The notes beneath the pieces are model-generated. The model did not search any database, was not told the DNA's origin, and worked only from the letters and a program-made list of their open reading frames with translations. 64,000 bases of DNA from DATAVB01 sp040414495. Its GTDB lineage: Bacteria > Actinomycetota > Actinomycetes > Mycobacteriales > QHCD01. Positions 22,651-30,932 of the stretch are shown here, piece by piece. The stretch lies in the NCBI GenBank assembly GCA_040414495.1, contig JBEDUI010000060.1, positions 1 through 64,000 of the forward strand, read 5' to 3'. Numbering within the stretch: the first letter of the stretch is position 1; each line of letters begins with the position of its first letter. The position numbers and the translations under genes were made by a program.

Positions 22651-22998
22651 ATGGCTAAGCCGGCAGCGGCAAAGCCCGCGAAATTGAAGGTCAAGAAGGG
22701 CGACACGGTCATCGTGATCGCCGGCAAGGACAAGGGCGCCAAGGGCAAGGTCCTGGTCGCCTACCCGGACCGGCAGCGTGTGCTGGTCGAGGGCGTCAAC
22801 CGGGTGAAGAAGCACACCAAGATCACCCAGGCCCAGCGCGGCGCGAAGGCCGGCGGCATCGTCACCCAGGAGGCGGCGATCCACGTCAGCAACGTGCAGG
22901 TCGTTGACTCCGACGACAAGCCCGCGCGCATCGGCTACACCATCAACGAAGACGGCATCAAGACCCGCGTCTCCCGCCGTAATGGCAAGGAAGTCTGA
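22651..22998 (+). CDS. rplX: 50S ribosomal protein L24
   Basis: This 115-residue assembly-initiator protein binds 23S rRNA domain I. It carries the KOW motif KVKKGDTVIVIAGKDKGAKGKVL (about residues 12-34) and VEGVNRVKKHTKITQAQRGAKAGGIVTQEAAIHVSNV. The ATG abuts the rplN stop with no gap. rplE starts 3 bp after the stop. Confidence 0.95.
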   Translation: MAKPAAAKPAKLKVKKGDTVIVIAGKDKGAKGKVLVAYPDRQRVLVEGVNRVKKHTKITQAQRGAKAGGIVTQEAAIHVSNVQVVDSDDKPARIGYTINEDGIKTRVSRRNGKEV

Positions 22999-23000
22999 TC

Positions 23001-23579
23001 ATGGCTGCAAGCACCGCCGCAATTGACGCCCCGGCCATTCCGCGGCTCAAGGCGCGCTACCGCGAAGAAATCATGCCCGAACTGCGTAACCAGTTCTCGT
23101 ACGAGAACGTCATGCAGATCCCGGGTCTGGTCAAGATCGTGGTCAACATGGGCGTCGGCGAGGCGGCCCGGGACGCCAAGCTTATGGACGGTGCGGTCCG
23201 CGATCTGACCGCCATCACCGGCCAGCGGCCGGCGATCCGCCGGGCCCGTAAGTCCATCGCGCAGTTCAAGCTGCGCGAGGGTCAGCCGATCGGCGCGACC
23301 GCAACCCTGCGGGGCGACCGGATGTGGGAGTTCCTGGACCGGCTGCTGAGTCTGGCGTTGCCGCGTATCCGTGACTTCCGCGGGCTTTCCCCGAAGCAAT
23401 TCGATGGCCGTGGCAACTACACTTTCGGGCTGACCGAGCAGGCCATGTTCCATGAGATCGACATGGACGAGGTCGACCGGCAGCGCGGAATGGACATCAC
23501 CGTTGTCACGACCGCGACCAATGATGACGAGGGCCGTGCCTTGCTGCGGCTGCTCGGCTTCCCGTTCCGAGAGAACTGA
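23001..23579 (+). CDS. rplE: 50S ribosomal protein L5
   Basis: This 192-residue protein binds 5S rRNA in the central protuberance. It has LKARYREEIMPELRNQFSYENVMQIPGLVKIVVNMGVGEA and DFRGLSPKQFDGRGNYTFGLTEQAMFHEIDMD. It ends LLRLLGFPFREN. ATG at 23001 follows the rplX stop by two bases. Confidence 0.96.
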   Translation: MAASTAAIDAPAIPRLKARYREEIMPELRNQFSYENVMQIPGLVKIVVNMGVGEAARDAKLMDGAVRDLTAITGQRPAIRRARKSIAQFKLREGQPIGATATLRGDRMWEFLDRLLSLALPRIRDFRGLSPKQFDGRGNYTFGLTEQAMFHEIDMDEVDRQRGMDITVVTTATNDDEGRALLRLLGFPFREN

Positions 23580-23626
23580 TCGACGGCGAGGCAAGCGCGA
23601 GCTGGCCGAGCAAAGGAGAAACAACA

Positions 23627-23812
23627 ATGGCGAAGAAGGCACTCGTCACCAAGGCGGCGCGTAAGCCGAAGTTTGGCGTGCGCGCGTACACCCGGTGTCA
23701 GCGGTGCGGCCGGTCCCACTCGGTGTATCGCAAGTTCGGCCTGTGCCGGATCTGCCTCCGCGAAATGGCGCACGCTGGAGAGCTCCCAGGCGTCACCAAG
23801 TCGTCCTGGTGA
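23627..23812 (+). CDS. rpsN: 30S ribosomal protein S14, type Z (zinc-binding)
   Basis: This 61-residue short S14 carries CQRC and CRIC pairs (TRCQRCGRSHSVYRKFGLCRICLREMA), which hold one Zn2+ in this form (S14 type Z). AAAGGAGAAACAACA precedes the ATG. Actinobacteria often also encode a zinc-free S14 paralogue elsewhere, repressed by Zur; that gene is not in this window. Confidence 0.96.
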   Translation: MAKKALVTKAARKPKFGVRAYTRCQRCGRSHSVYRKFGLCRICLREMAHAGELPGVTKSSW

Positions 23813-23907
23813 GTTTCAGGCGAGGATCGCTCCAGTTGGCAAATCACTAGATCGTCGAAGGCCCCGGACGAAGCCCGAGGAACCACGGCGAGAAAGAAGT
23901 CGAAGCA

Positions 23908-24318
23908 ATGACAATGACAGACCCGATCGCGGACTTTCTGACGCGGTTGCGTAACGCCAACACGGCGTACCACGACCAGGTGGTGCTGCCGCATTCGCGG
24001 CTGAAGGTGCACATCGCCGAGATCCTCCAGCAGGAGGGTTACATCGCCGGCTGGAAGGTCAGCGATGTCGAGCGCGGTGGCAGCACGTTCAAGGAGCTCT
24101 CCATCGACCTGAAGTACGGCCCGAACCGGGAGCGCAGCATCGCCGGTGTGCGCCGCGTGTCCAAGCCGGGCCTGCGGGTCTACGCCAAGTCGACCGCGCT
24201 GCCCAAGGTCCTCGGTGGCCTGGGCGTCGCCATCATTTCGACCTCGTCCGGTCTGCTGACCGACCGGCAGGCCGCCAAGCGTGGAGTAGGCGGGGAAGTC
24301 CTCGCCTACGTCTGGTAG
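23908..24318 (+). CDS. rpsH: 30S ribosomal protein S8
   Basis: This 136-residue protein binds 16S rRNA helix 21 and in E. coli represses the spc operon. It contains DPIADFLTRLRNANTAYHDQVVLPHSRLK and the C-terminal STSSGLLTDRQAAKRGVGGEVLAYVW. ATG at 23908 and an in-frame ATG at 23914 are both possible (MTMTDP or MTDP). The 95-bp gap before it holds no gene. Confidence 0.95.
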   Translation: MTMTDPIADFLTRLRNANTAYHDQVVLPHSRLKVHIAEILQQEGYIAGWKVSDVERGGSTFKELSIDLKYGPNRERSIAGVRRVSKPGLRVYAKSTALPKVLGGLGVAIISTSSGLLTDRQAAKRGVGGEVLAYVW

Positions 24319-24330
24319 GGGGAAGCAGCC

Positions 24331-24870
24331 ATGTCGCGAATTGGACGCCTGCCTATCCCAGTGCCGGCCGGAGTCGACGTCACCATTGACGGCGCCGACG
24401 TCACGGTCAAGGGACCGAAGGGCGAGCTGCAGCACACGATCATCTCGCCGATCGTCGCCGAGCGGGCCGAGGACGGCTCGATCCTGGTGAAGCGCCCCGA
24501 CGACGAGCGCGAGAGCCGGTCCCGGCACGGTCTGTCCCGGACCCTCATCGCCAACATGATCACGGGTGTCACCGAGGGCTACACGAAGTCCCTGGAGATC
24601 GTGGGCACCGGTTACCGCGTCCAGCTGAAGGGCTCGGACCTCGAGTTCGCCCTCGGCTACAGCCACCCGGTCCCGGTTCCGGCGCCGGACGGCATCACGT
24701 TCGCCGTGCAGTCGCCGACCAAGCTGACCGTGAGCGGGATCGACAAGCAGAAGGTCGGCGAGGTCGCCGCCAACATCCGCAAGCTGCGCAAGCCCGACCC
24801 GTACAAGGGCAAGGGCGTGCGTTACGCCGGCGAGGTCATCCGGCGCAAGGCCGGAAAGGCAGGGAAGTAA
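24331..24870 (+). CDS. rplF: 50S ribosomal protein L6
   Basis: This 179-residue protein lies near the GTPase centre. It begins MSRIGRLPIPVPAGVDVTIDG and has the duplicated fold, with GTGYRVQLKGSDLEFALGYSHPV and the C-terminal signature KLRKPDPYKGKGVRYAGEVIRRKAGKAGK. The stop is 3 bp before rplR. Confidence 0.96.
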   Translation: MSRIGRLPIPVPAGVDVTIDGADVTVKGPKGELQHTIISPIVAERAEDGSILVKRPDDERESRSRHGLSRTLIANMITGVTEGYTKSLEIVGTGYRVQLKGSDLEFALGYSHPVPVPAPDGITFAVQSPTKLTVSGIDKQKVGEVAANIRKLRKPDPYKGKGVRYAGEVIRRKAGKAGK

Positions 24871-24873
24871 GCG

Positions 24874-25239
24874 ATGCCCACCATCAACAACGCATCCGCG
24901 CTGCGCCGTACGTCGCGTGGCCGGCGGCACTTCCGGCTGCGCAAGCGCGTGGCCGGCACGACGGTCCGGCCGCGGCTGGTGGTCAATCGCTCGAGCCGGC
25001 ACATCTACGCCCAGGTCGTGGACGACAGCCGCGGCATCACCGTGGCCTCGGCCTCGACGTTCAAGCTGGACGTGGAGGGCGACAAGACCGCCCAGGCGCG
25101 CAAGGTCGGCGAGCTGATCGCCGAGCGGGCCAAGGCGGCCGGTGTCGACTCGGTGATCTTCGACCGTGGCGGCAACGCCTACCACGGCCGGGTTGCCGCT
25201 GTCGCCGACGCGGCTCGGGAAGCCGGGTTGGAGTTCTGA
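24874..25239 (+). CDS. rplR: 50S ribosomal protein L18
   Basis: This 121-residue protein binds 5S rRNA together with L5. It has RTSRGRRHFRLRKRVAGTTVRPRLVVNRSSRHIYAQVVDD and the C-terminal FDRGGNAYHGRVAAVADAAREAGLEF. The length is standard for the family. rpsE begins 28 bp later, preceded by GGGACCTCCTG. Confidence 0.96.
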   Translation: MPTINNASALRRTSRGRRHFRLRKRVAGTTVRPRLVVNRSSRHIYAQVVDDSRGITVASASTFKLDVEGDKTAQARKVGELIAERAKAAGVDSVIFDRGGNAYHGRVAAVADAAREAGLEF

Positions 25240-25267
25240 TGAATTACGTAATTGAAGGGACCTCCTG

Positions 25268-25879
25268 ATGCCAGGAACACAGCGCCGTGGCGGCGGCTCC
25301 GGCGGTGGTGAGCGCCGGGATCGTCGCGACCGCCGTGACGGTGGGGCGGCTGCCGAGAAGAACGCCTATATCGAGCGGCTCGTCTCGGTCAACCGGGTGG
25401 CGAAGGTCGTCAAGGGTGGTCGGCGGTTCAGCTTCACCGCGCTGGTCGTCGTTGGTGACACCAACGGCATGGTCGGTGTCGGCTATGGCAAGGCCAAGGA
25501 GGTTCCGGCCGCGATCGCCAAGGGCGTCGAGGAGGCCAAGAAGAACCTCTTCCGGGTACCGCGCATCGGCGTGACGATCCCGCACCCGGTGCAGGGTGAG
25601 GCCTCGGCCGGAGTCGTACTGCTCAAGCCGGCCAGCCCTGGTACCGGTGTTATCGCCGGCGGCCCGGTGCGTGCCGTGCTGGAGTGCGCCGGCATTCACG
25701 ACGTGCTCTCCAAGAGCCTCGGCTCGTCCAACCCGATCAACATCGTGCACGCCACGGAGGCGGCGCTGCGCGCTCTCGTCCGGCCCGAGGAGGTCGCGAG
25801 CCGTCGCGGCCTGCCGCTGGAAGAGGTCGCGCCGGCGGCGATGCTCCGGGCTCGCGCGGCAGCAACTGCGGGAGCGTAG
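25268..25879 (+). CDS. rpsE: 30S ribosomal protein S5
   Basis: This 203-residue protein lies at the mRNA entry channel and contributes to decoding fidelity. A Gly/Arg-rich N-terminal extension of about 30 residues precedes the double-stranded RNA-binding domain (ERLVSVNRVAKVVKGGRRFSFTALVVVGD) and the C-terminal domain (RAVLECAGIHDVLSKSLGSSNPINIVHAT). It is followed 2 bp later by rpmD. Confidence 0.96.
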   Translation: MPGTQRRGGGSGGGERRDRRDRRDGGAAAEKNAYIERLVSVNRVAKVVKGGRRFSFTALVVVGDTNGMVGVGYGKAKEVPAAIAKGVEEAKKNLFRVPRIGVTIPHPVQGEASAGVVLLKPASPGTGVIAGGPVRAVLECAGIHDVLSKSLGSSNPINIVHATEAALRALVRPEEVASRRGLPLEEVAPAAMLRARAAATAGA

Positions 25880-25881
25880 TC

Positions 25882-26064
25882 ATGGCACGGCTGAAGGTCA
25901 CCCAGACCAAGTCCACCATCGGATCCAAGCCCAACCAGCGCGAGACGCTGCGTACCCTGGGACTCAAGCGGATCCACGACGTGGTGGTGAAGGAAGACCG
26001 CCCCGAGATCCGCGGCATGGTTGCGACCGTGCCTCACCTGGTATCGGTTGAGGAAGTCGAGTAA
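25882..26064 (+). CDS. rpmD: 50S ribosomal protein L30
   Basis: This 60-residue protein has the family core ARLKVTQTKSTIGSKPNQRETLRTLGLKRIHDVVVKEDRPEIRGMVATVPHLVSVEEVE. L30 is dispensable and absent from some phyla but normal in actinobacterial spc operons. The TAA overlaps the rplO ATG by one base (TAATG). Confidence 0.95.
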   Translation: MARLKVTQTKSTIGSKPNQRETLRTLGLKRIHDVVVKEDRPEIRGMVATVPHLVSVEEVE

Positions 26065-26504
26065 TGACGATCAAGGTTCACCATTTGCGCCCGGCCGCCG
26101 GCGCCAAGACCGCCAAGACGCGGGTCGGACGCGGCGACGGCTCCAAGGGCAAGACGGCCGGTCGCGGTACCAAGGGCACCAAGGCCCGGTACCAGGTTCC
26201 GGCCCGCTTCGAGGGCGGCCAGATGCCGATCCACATGCGGCTGCCCAAGCTCAAGGGATTCAAGAACCGCTTCGGTACGACGTACCAGGTGGTCAACGCC
26301 GGTCGGCTGGCCGAGCTGTTCCCCGAGGGCGGCACGGTCGGTCCGGACGAGTTGGTCAGTGCCGGTGCGGTTCGCGCGGGTCTGCCGGTCAAGGTGCTCG
26401 GCACCGGTGAGATCGGGGTCGCCCTGCAGGTGAGCGCGCACGCGTTCTCCGACAGCGCGAAGACCAAGATCACCGCGGCTGGCGGCAGCGTCACCGAGTT
26501 GTAA
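26064..26504 (+). CDS. rplO: 50S ribosomal protein L15
   Basis: This 146-residue assembly protein has the glycine-rich N-terminal region RPAAGAKTAKTRVGRGDGSKGKTAGRGTKG and the C-terminal VSAHAFSDSAKTKITAAGGSVTEL. Last ribosomal gene before secY. A 12-bp inverted repeat begins six bases after the stop. Confidence 0.95.
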   Translation: MTIKVHHLRPAAGAKTAKTRVGRGDGSKGKTAGRGTKGTKARYQVPARFEGGQMPIHMRLPKLKGFKNRFGTTYQVVNAGRLAELFPEGGTVGPDELVSAGAVRAGLPVKVLGTGEIGVALQVSAHAFSDSAKTKITAAGGSVTEL

Positions 26505-26509
26505 TTGCG

Positions 26510-26573
26510 GCCACCCTCACCTTCGGGTGTCCGTCGACCATCAGGTTGGCGGGGATCAGTGGGTGAGGGTGGC
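26510..26573 (+). terminator. Possible terminator or attenuator between rplO and secY
   Basis: GCCACCCTCACC (26510-26521) and its exact complement (26562-26573) can close a 64-nt structure. Directly after it a smaller dyad, GCGACT-GTTAG-AGTCGC (26575-26591), is present. There is no U-run, so termination may be partial. The 245-bp gap (26505-26749) holds no gene; a TATTCA at 26630 could serve a secY promoter, but its -35 box is poor. Confidence 0.45.
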
Positions 26574-26749
26574 TGCGACTGTTAGAGTCGCAATCTGGAC
26601 TCGCATGGTTGCTCACCGGCCGCTGTGCGTATTCACCACCAGACAAGCCCGACCCGCCGGCCCGATCCTCCGTTATGCGATCGCGGGGAGAATGGCCGGC
26701 ACGCATCGATGGGTGAGGCCGTAGCCGGTCCGCCCGCGCAGGAGGATCA

Positions 26750-28057
26750 GTGCTTTCCGCGTTCGCATCGGCGTTCCGGACGCCCGACCTGCGCAAGAAG
26801 CTGCTCTTTACGCTCGGTATGGTCGCCCTCTTCCGTCTCGGCGCCAATGTTCCGGCCCCCGGCGTGTCGACCAAGGGCATCCAGGCCTGTACTCAGGTTG
26901 TTCAAAACGGGTCGAGCAAGAACACCTATGCGTTGATCCAGCTGTTCAGCGGCGGTGCGCTGCTGAAGCTGTCGGTCTTCGCATTGGGGATCATGCCGTA
27001 CATTACGGCCAGCATCATCATCCAGCTCCTCATCGTCGTCATTCCGCGGTTCGAGCAGCTGAAGAAAGAGGGCCAGTCCGGCCAGAACAAGCTGACTCAG
27101 TACACCCGGTACCTGACCATCGGGCTGGGCATCCTGCAGTCCACCGGCTACGTGGCGTTGGCCAAGAACAACCAGCTCTTCCAGGGCTGCACCACCTCGG
27201 TGCTGGCCAACAGCTCGATCTTCACGCTGGTCACGATGGTCATCACGATGATGGCCGGCACCGCCGTCATCATGTGGATGGGCGAGCTGATCACCGACCG
27301 CGGCGTCGGCAACGGCATGTCCATCCTGATCTTCACCGGTATCGCCGCCCGGATCCCGTCCGAAGGCCAGGCGATCCTGAAGAGCAAGGGTGGCGTCGTC
27401 TTCTTCTTCGTCTGCCTGCTGGGTCTGGCCATCATCGCCGCGGTTGTCTATGTGGAGCAGGCGCAGCGCCGCATCCCGGTGCAGTACGCCAAGCGCATGG
27501 TCGGCCGGCGGATGTACGGCGGCACGTCGACGTATCTGCCGTTGAAGGTCAACCAGGCCGGCGTCATCCCGGTGATCTTCGCGTCGTCGTTGCTCTATAT
27601 CCCGCAGCTGATCGTGCAGCTGAACAGCAAATCGAACAATATGGCGACCCGGTTCATCAACCAGCACCTGATTCAACAGAACAGCTGGGTCTACATCATT
27701 GTCTACTTCGCCCTGATTATCTTCTTCACGTACTTCTATGTCGGGATCACCTTCAACCCGGAGGAACGGGCTGACGACATGAAGAAGTACGGCGGGTTCA
27801 TCCCTGGTATCAGGCCGGGTCGCCCGACGGCGGAGTACCTGCAGTACGTGTTGTCGCGGATCACCCTGCCCGGTTCGATCTATCTGGGCATCATCGCCGT
27901 GCTCCCCAACTTCTTCCTGTCGATGACCGGCGGCAACAACCAGAACTTCCCCTTCGGTGGTACGGCTGTGCTGATCATGGTTGGTGTGGGTCTGGATACG
28001 GTGAAGCAGATCGAGAGCCAACTCATGCAGCGCAACTACGAAGGATTCCTGCGCTAG
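26750..28057 (+). CDS. secY: Preprotein translocase subunit SecY
   Basis: This 435-residue, ten-helix channel protein of the Sec translocon lies in the cytoplasmic membrane and works with SecE, SecG and SecA. It has FASAFRTPDLRKKLLFTLGMVALFRLG at the N-terminus, the plug/helix-2 region LFSGGALLKLSVFALGIMPYITASIIIQLL (SecY signature 1), and the C-terminal VGVGLDTVKQIESQLMQRNYEGFLR. The start is GTG at 26750 after GCAGGAGGATCA. The stop overlaps the adk GTG by one base. Confidence 0.97.
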   Translation: MLSAFASAFRTPDLRKKLLFTLGMVALFRLGANVPAPGVSTKGIQACTQVVQNGSSKNTYALIQLFSGGALLKLSVFALGIMPYITASIIIQLLIVVIPRFEQLKKEGQSGQNKLTQYTRYLTIGLGILQSTGYVALAKNNQLFQGCTTSVLANSSIFTLVTMVITMMAGTAVIMWMGELITDRGVGNGMSILIFTGIAARIPSEGQAILKSKGGVVFFFVCLLGLAIIAAVVYVEQAQRRIPVQYAKRMVGRRMYGGTSTYLPLKVNQAGVIPVIFASSLLYIPQLIVQLNSKSNNMATRFINQHLIQQNSWVYIIVYFALIIFFTYFYVGITFNPEERADDMKKYGGFIPGIRPGRPTAEYLQYVLSRITLPGSIYLGIIAVLPNFFLSMTGGNNQNFPFGGTAVLIMVGVGLDTVKQIESQLMQRNYEGFLR

Positions 28058-28710
28058 TGCGCCTGGTGCTGGTGGGGCCGCCTGGCGCTGGGAAGGGGAC
28101 CCAAGCGCAGTTCATCGCCGCCCATCTGGCGGTGCCGAAGATCTCCACCGGCGACATCTTCCGGGAGAACGTCGGGCAGGGCACAGAACTGGGCATGGCG
28201 GCCAAGAAGTACATGGACGCCGGCGACCTGGTACCCGACGAGATCACGATCGCGATGGTCCGGGACCGGTTGGCCGAGGATGACGCCGCCGACGGATTTC
28301 TGCTCGACGGCTTCCCCCGTAACGTGCCCCAGGCCGAGGTCCTGGAGAAGACGCTCGACGACATGGGCAGCGCGCTGGACGTAGTGCTCGAACTGGTCGT
28401 TGACGACGAAGAGGTCATCCGGCGCCTGTCCGGCCGGCGTACCTGCCGTAACTGCGGCCATATCTGGCACGTCGATTTCGACCCGCCCTCGCACGAGGGG
28501 CGGTGCGACCACTGCGGTGGTGAGCTGTTCCAGCGGGATGACGACAAGGCCGAAACCGTACGGCATCGGCTCGAGGTTTACGCAGCGCAGACAGCACCGC
28601 TGATTGCGTTCTACGCTGAACGTGGACTCCTCGTCGGCATCGACGCCACCGGTCCTGTGGACGACGTGACAGAACGGGCCATCGAGGCGCTCCACCGCTA
28701 CGGCGGCTGA
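28057..28710 (+). CDS. adk: Adenylate kinase
   Basis: This 217-residue enzyme catalyses AMP + ATP = 2 ADP. It has the P-loop LVGPPGAGKGTQAQ at residues 4-17, the NMP-binding motif KISTGDIFR, and DGFPRNVPQAE. The lid is the zinc-binding long form, with four cysteines in CRNCGHIWH...GRCDHCGG (about residues 129-156). The start is GTG at 28057, overlapping the secY stop. Confidence 0.96.
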   Translation: MRLVLVGPPGAGKGTQAQFIAAHLAVPKISTGDIFRENVGQGTELGMAAKKYMDAGDLVPDEITIAMVRDRLAEDDAADGFLLDGFPRNVPQAEVLEKTLDDMGSALDVVLELVVDDEEVIRRLSGRRTCRNCGHIWHVDFDPPSHEGRCDHCGGELFQRDDDKAETVRHRLEVYAAQTAPLIAFYAERGLLVGIDATGPVDDVTERAIEALHRYGG

Positions 28711-28765
28711 CCGGCCGCGGTGGTTGACTGGGTGCAGTAGAACCGCGTTCTGAGGTCGGAGGCCG

Positions 28766-29584
28766 ATGATCCAGCTCAAGAGCCCGGAGCAACTGCAGTC
28801 GATGCGGCGGGCCGGCCTCGTGGTCGGCGAGACGTTGCAGACGTTGCGCGCAGCAGTGGCCCCCGGCGTGACCACCGAAGAGCTCGACGACCTGGCCCGC
28901 CAGTGCATTGAGGATGCCGGCGCGACCCCGTCGTTCCTGGGCTACCACGGCTATCCCAAAACGATTTGCGCCTCGGTCAACGAGGAGATCGTGCACGGCA
29001 TCCCGCGGCCGGACAAACGCCTCGCGGACGGGGACATCATCTCGATCGACTGCGGTGCGATCCTCGACGGCTGGCACGGCGACTCCGCGATCACGGTGGC
29101 GGTGGGCGAGATCGATCCGGTGCTCAAGGAGCTGTTGAGCATCACCGAGGAGTCGATGTGGGCGGTATTCGCCCAGGCCCGGCTCGGCATGCGGATGCGC
29201 GATCTCGGGGCTATCGTCGAGCGCGTCGCCACCCCGGCCGGGTTCGGGATCGTCGACCACTACGGGGGCCACGGCATCGGCACCGAGATGCATCAGGACC
29301 CGCACGTGCTCAACCACGGGCGGGGCAGCCGCGGGCCCAAACTGGTCGAGGGGATGGCGTTGGCGATCGAGCCGATGCTGACCGTCGGCGACCCGGAGAC
29401 GCTCGAGCTGCCCGACGGCTGGACGGTGATCACCGCCGACCGGTCATACGCCGCGCACTTCGAGCACACGTTCACCATGACCGCTGATGGTCCGTGGGTA
29501 TTGACCGCGTTGGACGGCGGCGCCGCCAAGCTCGCCGAGTACGGAGTGACCGTGGCCACTAGCGAAAACCTCGCGCGGCCGTGA
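28766..29584 (+). CDS. map: Type I methionine aminopeptidase
   Basis: This 272-residue metalloprotease removes N-terminal Met from nascent proteins. The five metal ligands lie in the expected places: Asp in DIISIDCGAILDGWHGDS, His in GGHGIGTEMHQDPHV, Glu in LAIEPML and Glu near the end (HFEHTFTMT). It is the short form without an N-terminal zinc-finger extension. A GGAGG site precedes the ATG. It follows adk by 55 bp. Confidence 0.96.
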   Translation: MIQLKSPEQLQSMRRAGLVVGETLQTLRAAVAPGVTTEELDDLARQCIEDAGATPSFLGYHGYPKTICASVNEEIVHGIPRPDKRLADGDIISIDCGAILDGWHGDSAITVAVGEIDPVLKELLSITEESMWAVFAQARLGMRMRDLGAIVERVATPAGFGIVDHYGGHGIGTEMHQDPHVLNHGRGSRGPKLVEGMALAIEPMLTVGDPETLELPDGWTVITADRSYAAHFEHTFTMTADGPWVLTALDGGAAKLAEYGVTVATSENLARP

Positions 29585-29594
29585 GTGTGTAGTC

Positions 29595-30161
29595 ATGAGC
29601 ACCTCCGAGCCTGAGCCACTGCCTCGCGATCAGCTGCGCGCCAGCGACGCTGATCGGCAGAAGGTCGTCGAGCACCTGCAACAGGCGTTCTCGGAGGGAC
29701 GCCTGGACCTCGGTGAGCTCGATGAACGCACCGCCGCGGTGTACGCCGCCAAGACGATCGGTGAGCTGAAGCAGTTCACCCGAGACCTGCCTCCGCCGAG
29801 CGCCAAGGAGCTGCCGGCCGCCCCGCCGACCGAGGACGAGCTGAGCGACCGGATGCGCCGCGGCGTCAACGCGCTGCCGTCCTGGGTGTTGCCGACCATC
29901 GGGGTCATCGTCGCGATCAACGTGGTCATCTGGGTGGTCGCCACCGTGGTGACCGGTCTGCACATGGTCTTTCCGTGGTGGGCGCTGCTGCTGATCATCT
30001 GGTTGGCCGGCGGCCGGGCGCAGCGCCAGCAACGGCACGAGCAGCGCCGGCGTCAACAGCAGCAACGGCAGGCCGACAACGAGTGGTACGACCGCTATCA
30101 CCGGCGTTCGCGCGGTTATTACGACAGCCGCTACCGGGACCGCCGGGACGACGACTACTGA
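29595..30161 (+). CDS. DUF1707 domain membrane protein
   Basis: This 188-residue protein has an N-terminal DUF1707 module (LRASDADRQKVVEHLQQAFSEGRLDLGELDERTAAVYAAKT, about residues 14-54), often found in SHOCT-like actinobacterial proteins. Two predicted membrane helices follow (about 95-132). The tail is very Arg/Gln/Tyr-rich (QRQQRHEQRRRQQQQRQ...YYDSRYRDRRDDDY). It starts 10 bp after map, so it is likely co-transcribed. It is not a standard member of the secY-adk-map-infA string. Its function is unknown. Confidence 0.8.
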   Translation: MSTSEPEPLPRDQLRASDADRQKVVEHLQQAFSEGRLDLGELDERTAAVYAAKTIGELKQFTRDLPPPSAKELPAAPPTEDELSDRMRRGVNALPSWVLPTIGVIVAINVVIWVVATVVTGLHMVFPWWALLLIIWLAGGRAQRQQRHEQRRRQQQQRQADNEWYDRYHRRSRGYYDSRYRDRRDDDY

Positions 30162-30207
30162 TCTTTATTGGACGCGTTTCCGGCGTTTCGGCTTGAGTCG
30201 GGCCCGA

Positions 30208-30237
30208 TTGGCGTTCCCGGAACGCGCTGCGTACACT
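30208..30237 (+). promoter_or_regulatory. Putative promoter of the infA-rpmJ-rpsM operon
   Basis: TTGGCG (30208-30213) and TACACT (30232-30237) are 18 bp apart. Transcription would begin near 30244, leaving a leader of about 160 nt before infA. The 245-bp gap 30162-30406 holds no other feature that I recognise. Confidence 0.6.
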
Positions 30238-30406
30238 CTTTAGCTGGCGTCCGCGCCGCCCGTTCAACGTGCTGTGGCCGTACGAAGAACGAGCTGCCTT
30301 CTCATGCGCAGTCGCCGAGCCTGCACGACAATCCGTTCGACAGGCATGCCGTGACAACCGACCGGTGATCCGGGCGGTGCACGGCCGAGACACGATTGCG
30401 GAGGAC

Positions 30407-30628
30407 ATGGCGAAGAAAGACGGAGCCATCGAGGTTGAAGGCCGAGTCGTCGAGCCGCTACCCAACGCGATGTTTCGGGTCGAGCTGCAAAACGGTCATC
30501 GCGTGCTCGCGCACATCTCCGGGAAGATGCGGCAGCACTACATCCGCATCCTGCCCGAGGATCGCGTGGTGGTCGAGCTCTCTCCGTACGACCTGACGCG
30601 CGGGCGCATCGTGTACCGGTACAAGTAG
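30407..30628 (+). CDS. infA: Translation initiation factor IF-1
   Basis: This 73-residue OB-fold protein binds the 30S A site during initiation. MAKKDGAIEVEGRVVEPLPNAMFRVELQNGHRVLAHISGKMRQHYIRILPEDRVVVELSPYDLTRGRIVYRYK matches the family end to end. The ATG at 30407 is chosen over longer frames on this homology. The GGAGGA site is unusually close, with one base between it and the ATG. Confidence 0.96.
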   Translation: MAKKDGAIEVEGRVVEPLPNAMFRVELQNGHRVLAHISGKMRQHYIRILPEDRVVVELSPYDLTRGRIVYRYK

Positions 30629-30685
30629 CCAGCGGCAGCACAAGCCTGACCAGTCACACCGTCCTAACAGGAGATAGGCACCGCC

Positions 30686-30799
30686 GTGAAGGTGAAGCCC
30701 AGCGTCAAGAAGATCTGCGACAACTGCAAAGTGATCCGCCGGCACGGTCGCGTGATGGTGATCTGCGAGAACCTGCGGCACAAGCAGCGTCAAGGCTAG
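30686..30799 (+). CDS. rpmJ: 50S ribosomal protein L36 (zinc-binding form)
   Basis: This 37-residue protein, MKVKPSVKKICDNCKV...CENLRHKQRQG, starts at GTG 30686 after the strong site AGGAGATAG. Cys11, Cys14, Cys27 and His32 form the C+ zinc site. It is normally found between infA and rpsM, as here. Confidence 0.95.
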   Translation: MKVKPSVKKICDNCKVIRRHGRVMVICENLRHKQRQG

Positions 30800-30821
30800 A
30801 AGTACGTACCAATTCGCGCCA

Positions 30822-30904
30822 CTCACCAGCTGGTGAGCACCCCCGGGACTTCAGGCCGGGGCCGGACCGGAGGCGGTCCGGACGGTGTCGCACCAGACCT
30901 GAAG
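30822..30904 (+). promoter_or_regulatory. Structured leader between rpmJ and rpsM
   Basis: The 133-bp gap before rpsM holds three nested signals: a perfect 16-bp palindrome CTCACCAGCTGGTGAG (30822-30837); a 7-bp hairpin CCGGACC/GGTCCGG (30862-30868 with 30875-30881); and CTTCAGG/CCTGAAG (30849-30855 with 30898-30904), which encloses the hairpin. Such a fold just before rpsM could be a ribosomal-protein binding leader, by analogy with S4 control of the alpha operon. That role is inference. Confidence 0.45.
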
Positions 30905-30932
30905 ATCGAGAAGGCACTTAAGGAGCACATGC

